Source: JAUWGC01 sp963753055
Lineage (GTDB): Bacteria; Bacteroidota; Bacteroidia; Bacteroidales; B18-G4
DNA: 64,000 bases
Direction of reading: 5' to 3'
Assembly: GCA_963753055.1 (NCBI GenBank)
Contig: CAVWAP010000001.1
Span: 1-64,000 of the forward strand
The notes beneath the pieces are model-generated. The model did not search any database. It was given only the letters and a program-made list of their open reading frames with translations, and was not told the DNA's origin. This document shows, piece by piece, positions 44,255-52,387 of this stretch. The translations under genes were made by a program, and so were the position numbers. Within the stretch, counting starts at the first letter, position 1. Every line of letters starts with the position of its first letter.

Positions 44255-44317
44255 AATACTCAATACTTAATACTCAATACTTAATACTTAATACTCAATA
44301 CTTAATACTAAATACTT
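44255..44317. repeat. Heptamer array, AATACT(T/C) family, in a 5' leader
   Basis: Nine consecutive units of AATACTT, AATACTC or AATACTA, ending 6 bases before the peptidase start codon. The array must form most of that gene's untranslated leader. Confidence 0.92.
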
Positions 44318-44323
44318 AACACC

Positions 44324-46483
44324 ATGATTAGAAACATAATCTTTGCTTTATTTACAGTTCTTTATGTAAATGCCAGCGCCGGAGAAGGAATGTGGATACC
44401 ATTGTTCCTGGGTGAGCTTAACGAAGGGGAGATGAAGAGTATGGGGATGCGAATCAGTGCGGAGGATATCTATAGTATTAACAATGCAAGCCTGAAGGAT
44501 GCTATTGTGATCTTTGGTGGAGGTTGTACAGGTGCCTTGGTGTCGGATCAGGGCCTGATGCTTACCAACCATCACTGCGGGTATGGTGCCATACAGAGGC
44601 ACAGCAGCCTGGAGCATGATTACCTGACAGATGGCTTCTGGGCCATGAGCAGGGAAGAAGAGCTTCCTAACCCGGGTCTGAGCGTGACCTTCCTTATCAG
44701 TATGGAGGATGTGACGGAAAAGATACTCGATGGAGTTGGGACAGGGATGTCTGAAGCCATAAGGGATTCCATTGTCAAAAAAAATATTGATGCTGTTAAG
44801 GAAGAAGCTTTAGGTGAAGATTCACACTTTAAGGCTCGCGTGGTGCCTTTCTATCATGGGAACCAGTATTTCCTTTTCATCACGGAAGTTTATGAAGATG
44901 TCAGGCTTGTGGGTGCTCCTCCCTCAAATATTGGGAAATTTGGTGGTGACACCGATAACTGGATGTGGCCAAGGCATACCGGCGACTTTTCCGTTTTCAG
45001 GATCTATGCTGATTCCAATAATAAACCAGCCAAATATTCCGAGGGTAATGTGCCTTATATGCCCAAAAAACACATGCCTGTTTCGCTTAAAGGAGTGGAA
45101 AAAGGTGATTTTACATTTGTCTTTGGGTACCCCGGATCTACACAGGAATATATACCTTCCTTCGCTGTTGAGCTGCAGGCAGAGGTCCAGAATCCAATAA
45201 GGATCAACCTGCGCGGGCAACGATTAAATGTGATGAACAGGTATATCAAAGATGATGACCTGATCAGGATCCAGTATTCGGCGAAAATAGCCGGTATTGC
45301 CAATGGATGGAAGAAGTGGATTGGCGAGAACAGGGGTATTGCCCGAATGGATGCGGTTGCAGAGAAGCAAAAGATGGAAAAAGAATTCCAGGTCTGGGCC
45401 AATTCTGAGCCTGCCAGAAAAAACGAGTATGGGGGGTTGATAAGTGCATTCGAGAAAACCTATGCTGAAATGGAGCCAATGGCGTTGTCATTCACATACC
45501 TTATTGAAGCAGGGATGGGCATTGAGCTGGTACGTTATGCTTATTCATTTAATAAGTTGGTGAATGCATGTAAAGAAAAGCCCGAACAGGAAGAAGTAGA
45601 CAAGCTGGTTGAGCAATATCGGAAATCAGCCGAGCGCTTTTTCAAAAACTATTACATGCCGATAGACTATGATATCTTCAGTATACTTCTGCAGGCTTAT
45701 TTTGATAATATTGACCCGGAAAACTGGCCGGAGATCTTCTCAGAAATTAAGAGTAAGTACAAAGACAATATCGACGCATACAGGGATGAAGTGTATGAAA
45801 ATTCTATGTTCACTTCAGCCGAGAAAGTGGATGATTTCCTGGGGTCTTTCAAAGCAAGTAAATACAAAAAGATTGAAAAAGATCCAGCCTATATACTGGC
45901 CATGAGTATTTACCAGGAATATTTCAATGATGTCAGGCCCGACCTTCGTAAGCTGGATGCAGTTATTGATAGCCTGCAACGCATTTATATGAAAGCCCAG
46001 ATGGCGTTTCAGCCGGAACACAGGTTTTATCCTGATGCCAACTTTACTTTACGCGTGACATACGGAAATGTGGATAGTTACTATCCCCGGGATGCTGTGC
46101 ATTATGATTATTTCACAACCCTGGAAGGTATCATGCAGAAGGAGGACCCCAATATTTATGATTATGTGGTGGAGGATAAGCTGAAAGAGCTTTATACAGA
46201 GAAAGATTATGGACCTTATGTCGATAAAGATGGCAGCATGCATGTGTGTTTTATTGCTACCAACCATACATCGGGCGGTAATTCCGGCAGCCCTGTTTTA
46301 GATGCCGACGGGCACCTGATCGGCTTGAACTTCGACCGCAACTGGGAAGGCACGATGAGTGATATTGTCTATGACCCCGACCAGTGCCGCAATATCACAT
46401 TGGATATACGCTATTGCCTTTTTATCATGGATAAGTTTGCCGGAGCGGGATACCTGGTTGATGAGATGACATTAATGAAATAA
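44324..46483 (+). CDS. S46 family dipeptidyl peptidase, DPP11 type
   Basis: 719 residues with a signal peptide (cleaved after NASAG). Chymotrypsin-like double barrel with an inserted helical domain. Catalytic triad: His in LTNHHCGYG (83/84), Asp in GGDTDNWMWPRHTGDFS, and Ser654 in TSGGNSGSPV. The residue 18 after the Ser is Arg672 (GLNFDRNWE), the position of Arg673 in DPP11, which selects Asp/Glu at P1; DPP7 has Gly there. It therefore most likely removes acidic dipeptides from oligopeptides in the periplasm. A heptamer array forms its leader. Confidence 0.93.
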   Translation: MIRNIIFALFTVLYVNASAGEGMWIPLFLGELNEGEMKSMGMRISAEDIYSINNASLKDAIVIFGGGCTGALVSDQGLMLTNHHCGYGAIQRHSSLEHDYLTDGFWAMSREEELPNPGLSVTFLISMEDVTEKILDGVGTGMSEAIRDSIVKKNIDAVKEEALGEDSHFKARVVPFYHGNQYFLFITEVYEDVRLVGAPPSNIGKFGGDTDNWMWPRHTGDFSVFRIYADSNNKPAKYSEGNVPYMPKKHMPVSLKGVEKGDFTFVFGYPGSTQEYIPSFAVELQAEVQNPIRINLRGQRLNVMNRYIKDDDLIRIQYSAKIAGIANGWKKWIGENRGIARMDAVAEKQKMEKEFQVWANSEPARKNEYGGLISAFEKTYAEMEPMALSFTYLIEAGMGIELVRYAYSFNKLVNACKEKPEQEEVDKLVEQYRKSAERFFKNYYMPIDYDIFSILLQAYFDNIDPENWPEIFSEIKSKYKDNIDAYRDEVYENSMFTSAEKVDDFLGSFKASKYKKIEKDPAYILAMSIYQEYFNDVRPDLRKLDAVIDSLQRIYMKAQMAFQPEHRFYPDANFTLRVTYGNVDSYYPRDAVHYDYFTTLEGIMQKEDPNIYDYVVEDKLKELYTEKDYGPYVDKDGSMHVCFIATNHTSGGNSGSPVLDADGHLIGLNFDRNWEGTMSDIVYDPDQCRNITLDIRYCLFIMDKFAGAGYLVDEMTLMK

Positions 46484-46486
46484 TAG

Positions 46487-46531
46487 GGGATTCCATCCTA
46501 CGGGATTCCATCCTACGGGATTCCATCCCTA
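46487..46531. repeat. Three 15-bp tandem units GGGATTCCATCC(T/C)(A/T)(C/A)
   Basis: Three successive 15-base copies starting GGGATTCCATCC in the 82-base gap between the peptidase and DUF418 genes. This array differs from the others in having a 15-bp period. Confidence 0.85.
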
Positions 46532-46565
46532 ATGATTTGCCTGAAAACCAGCAATATATATATCT

Positions 46566-47795
46566 ATGAATAATGTATATATTTCCCCAACCACGCAAAA
46601 GGAACGTATCCTGTCACTGGATGTCCTTCGTGGTTTTGCAGTCCTGGGCATCCTGATCATGAATATCCAGGCCTTTTCCATGGTCAGTGCAGCCTATATG
46701 AGTCCGCTGAATTGGGGTGACATGACCGGGCTCAATGAAATAACGTGGTATGTATCCGATATCTTTGCTAACGGCAAATTTGTGACCATTTTCTCCATCC
46801 TGTTCGGGGCTGGCGTGGTATTATTTTCTTCCAGGATTGAAAAAAAAGGCATGAAATCAGCCGGATTGCATTACCGGAGGATGTTTTGGCTGTTTGTTAT
46901 TGGTATGATACATGCTTATCTTATATGGTATGGGGATATCCTGGTGGCCTATGCATTATGCGGCATGCTGGTTTACCTTTTGAGAAAGAAATCAATAAAA
47001 ACACTACTCATATTATCAGCGGCGTTTTTAACAGTAACCCTGTTGTTATCCTTTATGTCTGAATTGTCTATTCCTTTTTGGTCGGAAGAAGCTTACCATG
47101 ATAATTCAAAATTCTGGACTCCTTCAGCAGAAGCATTAACACAGGAAATTAATAACTACCGGGGCGGTTGGTTATCCCAGATGCAGTCTCGCGTTCCTCT
47201 TGCATTCACCATCCAGACAATGGCCTTTGCTTTTGGGGCCTTTTGGATGATTATGGGATTAATGCTCCTGGGCATGGCACTTTTTAAAGCAGGTATTCTG
47301 CAGGCAGAACGTTCAAAGGCTTTTTACTGGAAGAGTGTTGTCATCGGTTTAGGATTGGGACTACCTCTTGTTGTTTATGGTGTTATTTATAACTTCAAAT
47401 GGGACTGGTCATATGATAGATCCATGTTTTTAGGCGGCCAGTTTAATTACTGGGGTAGTATCGGAATGAGTTATGCCTATATTTCCATTATTATGCTGAT
47501 CATTAAGTCGAAAGGATGGGTTAAGTTCAAGCAATGGCTGTCGCCGGTTGGCAAATTCGCCTTATCAAATTACCTGTTTACAACTATTATTGCAACCTTT
47601 CTCTTTTATGGACATGGGTTCGGGTTATTTTGTAAAGTTGAAAGGTTCGGACAAATTCTGATTACTATTGGGATTTGGATCATCTTGATTATCTGGTCTA
47701 ACCTTTGGGTGAAGAAATTCCGTTTTGGCCCCTTCGAATGGCTCTGGCGCTCGTTAACTTACTGGAAGATACAACCGATCATGCGAAATAACTAA
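46566..47795 (+). CDS. DUF418 family membrane protein
   Basis: 409 residues with about eight to ten membrane helices. The opening RILSLDVLRGFAVLGILIMNIQAFS is the family's hallmark, shared with acyltransferase-like HGSNAT/YeiB proteins. The C-terminal DUF418 domain includes PVGKFALSNYLFTTII and FGPFEWLWRSLTYWK. The role is unestablished. It starts 82 bases after the peptidase gene and ends 4 bases before the GH18 gene, so it is probably cotranscribed with it. Confidence 0.9.
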   Translation: MNNVYISPTTQKERILSLDVLRGFAVLGILIMNIQAFSMVSAAYMSPLNWGDMTGLNEITWYVSDIFANGKFVTIFSILFGAGVVLFSSRIEKKGMKSAGLHYRRMFWLFVIGMIHAYLIWYGDILVAYALCGMLVYLLRKKSIKTLLILSAAFLTVTLLLSFMSELSIPFWSEEAYHDNSKFWTPSAEALTQEINNYRGGWLSQMQSRVPLAFTIQTMAFAFGAFWMIMGLMLLGMALFKAGILQAERSKAFYWKSVVIGLGLGLPLVVYGVIYNFKWDWSYDRSMFLGGQFNYWGSIGMSYAYISIIMLIIKSKGWVKFKQWLSPVGKFALSNYLFTTIIATFLFYGHGFGLFCKVERFGQILITIGIWIILIIWSNLWVKKFRFGPFEWLWRSLTYWKIQPIMRNN

Positions 47796-47799
47796 AGAT

Positions 47800-49362
47800 G
47801 TGGGCAAACAGTTTTTTATACTCCTTATAATTTTATCTATTTTTTCTACTGGCATAACCAGTGCACAGGAAGCGTCTTTTTACTCCATTCACCAGGAACA
47901 AAACCAGTATTACCAATCCCTGGGAGTTTTGACAGTAGAACAATATGACTCTGTCAATCAATTCAATAGGATTGTTAAGCCACCTGATCTTAGGGATTGC
48001 ACGCTTGAAAAGATCGTATTTGGCTACGAACCATACTGGGGAGGATCGCGGTTCCTGAATTACCAGTGGGACCTGTTATCCGACCTTGCCTGGTTTTCCT
48101 ATGAAGTTGACCCAAACACCGGTGAACCCATAACAACCTACAACTGGCTTACTGCTGATCCTGTTGATTCAGCACAGGCCAATGGCGTGAGGGTGCATCT
48201 ATGTGTCACTTTGTTCTCAAGCCATGCTACTTTCCTTGGCAATGCAACAGCCAGACAAACCCTTATAGATAACCTGGTCGACCTCGTAGGCCAGCGTAAT
48301 GCAGATGGTGTCAATATTGATTTTGAAGCCGTACCTTCCTCCCAGGCCCAGGCGCTGATGGATTTCCTTGTGGATCTGTGCACTCAGCTACATAGCAGTC
48401 TGCCAGGATCAATGGTCAGCATTGCCATGCCGGCGGTAGACTGGAACCAGATGTATGATATATCATTATTGAAAGACCATATTGACCTGTTCATGATCAT
48501 GGGCTATGATTATTACTGGAACGGAAGCAGCCAGGCAGGCCCGGTTGATCCTCTTTACAGCATGACGGCCGCTTATGATTATAATTTATCAAGGACCATT
48601 TCTTATTATCAGTCGCAGGGAATGCCTTTGGAAAAAATGGTGCTGGGATTGCCTTATTATGCAAGGCAATGGGAAACAGCCAGTAATACAGTGCCTTCCA
48701 GCACAATTGGCAATGGTGTCGCATTAACATATTTTAATGTAAAGAATAATTCAAGCGGTTATTATTCCCCTGAAAACAGGTTCTGGGAGGAGAACAGCTT
48801 TTCACAGTATTTTGTTTTTAACAGTGGAGGGTGGTATCAGTGTTTTGCTCCAAGTGTGCGTTCACTGAGCCAGCGATATGATATTGTTAACCTGAGGAAT
48901 CTCGCCGGAGTGGGAATCTGGGCTCTTGGGTACGATGATGGATATACGGATCTATGGGATCTAATTGAAAATAAGCTTAGCGATTGTATGGTTATGCCAG
49001 ACAATGATACAATCTTTGATAGTGGCGGTCCAAGCTGGAATTATTACCATGATGAAGACTATACGATTACCATAGAACTGGACTTTGCCTTGACCCTTGG
49101 ACTTTATTTCGAGGAGTTTGAACTTGAAGATGAATATGATTCTCTCTGGATCTATGAAGGAACAGATACCAATGGATACTTGCTGGCTGGCTTTTCGGGA
49201 TCCGATATCCCAGAACCTGTATATGCTGATGGTAACGCTATGACATTGCATTTCCGGTCAGATGCTAACACCTCCAGAATGGGTTGGAGAGCGGTGTGGA
49301 ATAATGAACCGATGGTGGTGGACGAGTATGATGGTGGTGTTCGAGATATGTTTGTCGCCTAA
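47800..49362 (+). CDS. Exported GH18-like glycoside hydrolase with C-terminal CUB-like domain
   Basis: 520 residues from a GTG at 47800. Signal peptide ends near GITSAQE. The GH18 barrel spans about 60-390: KIVFGYEPYWGG first strand, active-site strand DGVNIDFEAVP with the catalytic Glu (the family DxxDxDxE with Asn at the second position), FMIMGYDYYWNG, VLGLPYYARQW and GVGIWALGYDDG. Such enzymes cut chitin-like or peptidoglycan-like glycans. Residues 395-505 resemble a CUB-type beta-sandwich. The final residues (DEYDGGVRDMFVA) are probably out of frame: pieces of a T9SS sorting domain follow in other frames. Confidence 0.8.
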   Translation: MGKQFFILLIILSIFSTGITSAQEASFYSIHQEQNQYYQSLGVLTVEQYDSVNQFNRIVKPPDLRDCTLEKIVFGYEPYWGGSRFLNYQWDLLSDLAWFSYEVDPNTGEPITTYNWLTADPVDSAQANGVRVHLCVTLFSSHATFLGNATARQTLIDNLVDLVGQRNADGVNIDFEAVPSSQAQALMDFLVDLCTQLHSSLPGSMVSIAMPAVDWNQMYDISLLKDHIDLFMIMGYDYYWNGSSQAGPVDPLYSMTAAYDYNLSRTISYYQSQGMPLEKMVLGLPYYARQWETASNTVPSSTIGNGVALTYFNVKNNSSGYYSPENRFWEENSFSQYFVFNSGGWYQCFAPSVRSLSQRYDIVNLRNLAGVGIWALGYDDGYTDLWDLIENKLSDCMVMPDNDTIFDSGGPSWNYYHDEDYTITIELDFALTLGLYFEEFELEDEYDSLWIYEGTDTNGYLLAGFSGSDIPEPVYADGNAMTLHFRSDANTSRMGWRAVWNNEPMVVDEYDGGVRDMFVA

Positions 49363-49620
49363 TCCGGCGTCAGGCATAATGTACAATCAGATACTAGATC
49401 CAAGATAGCCAGATGCCCGATATTGAATTATATTCGATTGTCGGGAAAATTATTCAGTGATATTATTTAAGGGAAGATTAAATCTTGTGAAATGCAGATT
49501 AGCAGTTCATCTGTAATGATATTGGCTGCCAGATGGCATTTAGTTTATTAAAAACAAAACTAGTTGTAAATACAATATCGATCCAAAAATTAATAATATC
49601 GTTCACGCTAACCACTAACC
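49352..49620 (+). pseudogene. Decayed T9SS type A sorting domain of the GH18 protein
   Basis: Downstream of the stop, three segments in changing frames together spell a type A C-terminal sorting domain in the right order: LSPNPASGIMYN (49352 on), DIELYSIVGKIIQ (49419 on) and LPDGI-stop-FIK (49526 on). The known pattern is PNP..G, then ..VYN..G..., then LP.GIY..K. At least two frame changes and one in-frame TAG (for Tyr) separate them, so the tail is lost. This accounts for most of the gap before the CTAACCA array. Confidence 0.6.
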
Positions 49621-49655
49621 ACTAACCACCAACCACTAACCACTAACCACTAATC
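49607..49655. repeat. Heptamer array, CTAACCA family
   Basis: Seven consecutive units: CTAACCA three times, CCAACCA, CTAACCA twice, CTAATCC. It overlaps the 3' end of the epimerase-like gene on the minus strand and is the same family as 36257-36298. Confidence 0.9.
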
Positions 49656-49950
49656 CACTCCGCGCTCCCACTTCGCCTCTGCGCTCTGCCTCTGCCAGCC
49701 TATTAATATCCACATTCTCCAAATGCATCTTTTCATAACCATGCAAAGTGGCATTAATCATCGCTTTGCCAACATTATCTGTATTGGTGACGAATTTTGG
49801 GAAGAGCCTTTTTAATATTGGATAAAAAGGGCTTGAAGAAGAAGTACAGGACATTATAGATACGTGTACGTGATTTGATGCCGCGCATGGGCTGTATATA
49901 TCCCGGCCTGAACATAAAGGAGGCCTTGAAAGGCATTGCCAGGAGCGCAT
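49636..49950 (-). CDS. NAD(P)-binding epimerase-like protein, C-terminal part (frameshifted)
   Basis: Of 104 residues, only those after about LFPKFVTNTDNVGKAMINATLHGYEKMHLENVDINRLA are genuine; the first 50 are out of frame. The end runs into repeat sequence. It completes the gene at 49775-50401 after removal of one A from the AAAA run near 49790. Confidence 0.7.
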   Translation of the reverse strand: MRSWQCLSRPPLCSGRDIYSPCAASNHVHVSIMSCTSSSSPFYPILKRLFPKFVTNTDNVGKAMINATLHGYEKMHLENVDINRLAEAERRGEVGARSGLVVSG

Positions 49951-50401
49951 TTTCGGTTTTACCCTTAACCCGTCCCCACATCATTTTCCCTTTCTCAGTG
50001 CTGTCGGTACCTGTCCCGGAAACATATATAAATGTTATTTCCGGATTCAGTTCTATAACGGCACTTGCAAAGTGCGTGGTCAGATCGTAGGTGAAATGAT
50101 GGTACTTTTCTTCTGAAAGTCCCACCGAAGAGATCCCCAGGCAGAAATAACAGGCATTGTACCCTTGCAATTCTTCTTTTATTAGAGAAACATCAAAGAA
50201 ATCTTCATGAATAATCTCTTTCAGCTTATCATGCTTCAGTCCCAACGGTCTTCTGTTAATTACCAAAACAGACTCTACCTCAGAACTTTCCAGGCACTCA
50301 TACAAGACACCTTTACCAACCATTCCGGTACTGCCGGTAATAATAGCTTTGATCTTCAAAAAGTATTTTTGACGAAAATAAACAAATGGTATCTGATTCA
50401 T
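49775..50401 (-). CDS. NAD(P)-binding epimerase-like protein (SDR), N-terminal part
   Basis: 208 residues of an atypical short-chain dehydrogenase: Rossmann motif TGSTGMVGKGV, NRRPLG, and the YFCLGISSVGLSEEKYHHFTYDL and FIYVSGTGTDSTEKGKMMWGRVKGKTEN blocks typical of small 'epimerase' proteins of unknown substrate (related to HTATIP2/YwnB-like). The ATG at 50401 lies in a repeat; a TTG 42 bases downstream (LKIKAIITG) may be the true start. The frame breaks near 49790, and the C-terminus continues at 49636-49950. Confidence 0.78.
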   Translation of the reverse strand: MNQIPFVYFRQKYFLKIKAIITGSTGMVGKGVLYECLESSEVESVLVINRRPLGLKHDKLKEIIHEDFFDVSLIKEELQGYNACYFCLGISSVGLSEEKYHHFTYDLTTHFASAVIELNPEITFIYVSGTGTDSTEKGKMMWGRVKGKTENALLAMPFKASFMFRPGYIQPMRGIKSRTRIYNVLYFFFKPFLSNIKKALPKIRHQYR

Positions 50402-50452
50402 GATATCAGATCCCTCGGCTCCGCTGGGACAGGTATCTGATATTTGATTTAT
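50388..50452. repeat. Interrupted TGATATC heptamer array
   Basis: GGTATC TGATTCA TGATATC is followed by a GC-rich imperfect palindrome (CCCTCGGCTCCGCTGGGA) and then GGTATC TGATATT TGATTTA. As at 36236, a short palindrome interrupts an array. The right part is shared with 36646-36673. Confidence 0.75.
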
Positions 50453-50459
50453 TTTAAGA

Positions 50460-50487
50460 TTTGTGAATTATTATTTAACTAATTTTG
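50460..50487 (+). promoter_or_regulatory. Bacteroidota promoter for mutA-mutB
   Basis: TTTG at 50460-50463 and TAATTTTG at 50480-50487 match the -33 TTTG and -7 TAnnTTTG elements with 16 bases between them, 46 bases before the mutA start. Confidence 0.55.
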
Positions 50488-50533
50488 CAAGCTGATTCAA
50501 AGGCTATATACTTGAAAATTAATACATTTTCAT

Positions 50534-52369
50534 ATGTCGCAAGATGAAAGTAATAAACTTCTCTTTTCTGAATTTCCTCCGGTAAGTACAGAGGAATGGG
50601 AAAAGAAGATCCATGAGGACCTTAAGGGTGCGGATTATGAGAAAAAACTGGTCTGGAAAACACCAGCGGGTATACGGGTGAAACCATATTATCGCAAAGA
50701 AGATCTGCAGGGACTTGAATACCTGGATGAACTTCCCGGGGAGTTCCCTTATCTGCGAGGCAACAAGGTGCAGGATAATGCATGGTTCATCAGGCAGGAT
50801 ATTAAGGTAGATAATATCGAAGCTGCCAATAAGAAAGCTCTTGATATACTGATGAAAGGGATTGATTCCCTGGGATTGATCCTGGAAAAGGATAACAACT
50901 ATTCAGCTGATGATCTTGAACTGCTTTTAAAAAACATATTCGCAGAGTCCGTTGAGATAAATTTCATATGCAGCCATGAACAGGCTGAGGATATTATGAA
51001 GGTCCATGCCAAGCTCCTGGAGAAATATAACCGTGATTTTCAGAAGGTGCACGGCTCAGTCGCTTTCGCACCGCTCACTGAACTGCTGAGGACGGGCTCT
51101 CATCCTGTTGACCGAGAAAGCAGCTTTGATACTTGCAAGTCATTACTGGGTCTTGCACAACATCTTCCACATTTCAGTGTGATTGCTGTGAATGGTACCT
51201 ATTACCGCAATGAAGGATCATCAATCGTGCAGGAACTTGGATTCAGCCTGGCTGAGGGTGCGGAGTATCTGACTCAAATCACCGAGCGTGGGGTTTCTAT
51301 TGATAAAGTGGCTCCCAACATCAAATTCAATTTTGGGGTTGGCCCGAATTACTTCATGGAGATGGCCAAGATCAGGGCTGCCAGGTATCTCTGGGCCAAT
51401 ATAGTGAAAGCATATGGTGTGAGTGATACAACGCTAACCAGGATGAATATCCATGCGGTAACCACCGACTGGAACAAAACGCTGTATGATCCTCATGTAA
51501 ACATGCTGAGAACGACTACAGAATCTATGTCTGCCATCATCGCAGGGATAGATTCATTAACTGTTCGTCCATACAATAGTATCTTCAGTGAAGCTGATGA
51601 ATTCTCAGAACGTATTGCCAGGAACCAGCAACTTTTACTGAAGGAAGAATCTCATCTTGATAAGGTCGTTGACCCGTCTGCCGGCTCATATTATATTGAG
51701 AATATCACTGATGCCCTGATCCGGGAAGCATGGACCCTATTCCTTGAGGTCGAATCCATGGGAGGATTTATGGAAGCTGTCGGGCATGGCTTCATCCAGG
51801 ATAAGATGATAAAATCATCTGAGAAGAAGCTTCAGGATATCGCCACCAGGAAGGAAATCCTGCTTGGGACCAATCAATACCCGAATACTTTGGAATCGAT
51901 TGACAGCGAAGTCGACCCAACTACTTTACATGCTGGAAAGCAATTCGCTGCTGTTCGTTATAAGACAGACCAATATTCAAAGAAGAAAAAAAGACCAAAA
52001 GTGTTCCTTTTTACATACGGAAACATAGCCATGCGGCTTGCAAGGTCACAGTTCTCAAGCAATTTCTTTGGTTGCGGGGGGTTCGATATCATCGATAACC
52101 TTGGATTTAAACAGATTGATGACGGTGTCAGGGCAGTTCATGAAAAAGACCCGGATATTGTAGCCATCTGCAGTTCCGACGACGAATATCCCCTGATCGT
52201 TCCGGAAATAGTGGAAAAACTTGGAAAGAACACCATACTGGTTGTAGCCGGATATCCAAAAGACAGCATTGATGACTTGCAGGCTGCAGGCATCAAGCAC
52301 TTCATCCACGTCCGCTCAAATGTTTTAGAGACATTACAGCATTTTCAGGAGGAGCTAGGGATTTATTAA
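50534..52369 (+). CDS. mutA: Methylmalonyl-CoA mutase, small (beta) subunit
   Basis: 611 residues. The catalytic-type TIM barrel is recognisable (GLEYLDELPGEFPYLRG, NFGVGPNYFMEMAKIRAARYLW, VDPSAGSYYIENITDALI). The C-terminal flavodoxin-like domain lacks the DxHxxG cobalamin motif (it reads TYGNIAMRLARSQ), as expected for the non-catalytic subunit. It pairs with mutB, 18 bases downstream. Together they interconvert methylmalonyl-CoA and succinyl-CoA in propionate production or use. Confidence 0.94.
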   Translation: MSQDESNKLLFSEFPPVSTEEWEKKIHEDLKGADYEKKLVWKTPAGIRVKPYYRKEDLQGLEYLDELPGEFPYLRGNKVQDNAWFIRQDIKVDNIEAANKKALDILMKGIDSLGLILEKDNNYSADDLELLLKNIFAESVEINFICSHEQAEDIMKVHAKLLEKYNRDFQKVHGSVAFAPLTELLRTGSHPVDRESSFDTCKSLLGLAQHLPHFSVIAVNGTYYRNEGSSIVQELGFSLAEGAEYLTQITERGVSIDKVAPNIKFNFGVGPNYFMEMAKIRAARYLWANIVKAYGVSDTTLTRMNIHAVTTDWNKTLYDPHVNMLRTTTESMSAIIAGIDSLTVRPYNSIFSEADEFSERIARNQQLLLKEESHLDKVVDPSAGSYYIENITDALIREAWTLFLEVESMGGFMEAVGHGFIQDKMIKSSEKKLQDIATRKEILLGTNQYPNTLESIDSEVDPTTLHAGKQFAAVRYKTDQYSKKKKRPKVFLFTYGNIAMRLARSQFSSNFFGCGGFDIIDNLGFKQIDDGVRAVHEKDPDIVAICSSDDEYPLIVPEIVEKLGKNTILVVAGYPKDSIDDLQAAGIKHFIHVRSNVLETLQHFQEELGIY

Positions 52370-52387
52370 TTTGCTGAATGAAGAATT

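Noticed and set aside
46487..46531. The 15-bp tandem units as a transcription terminator
   Set aside because: The units can pair only weakly and are not followed by a T-run; they are better described as a tandem repeat.
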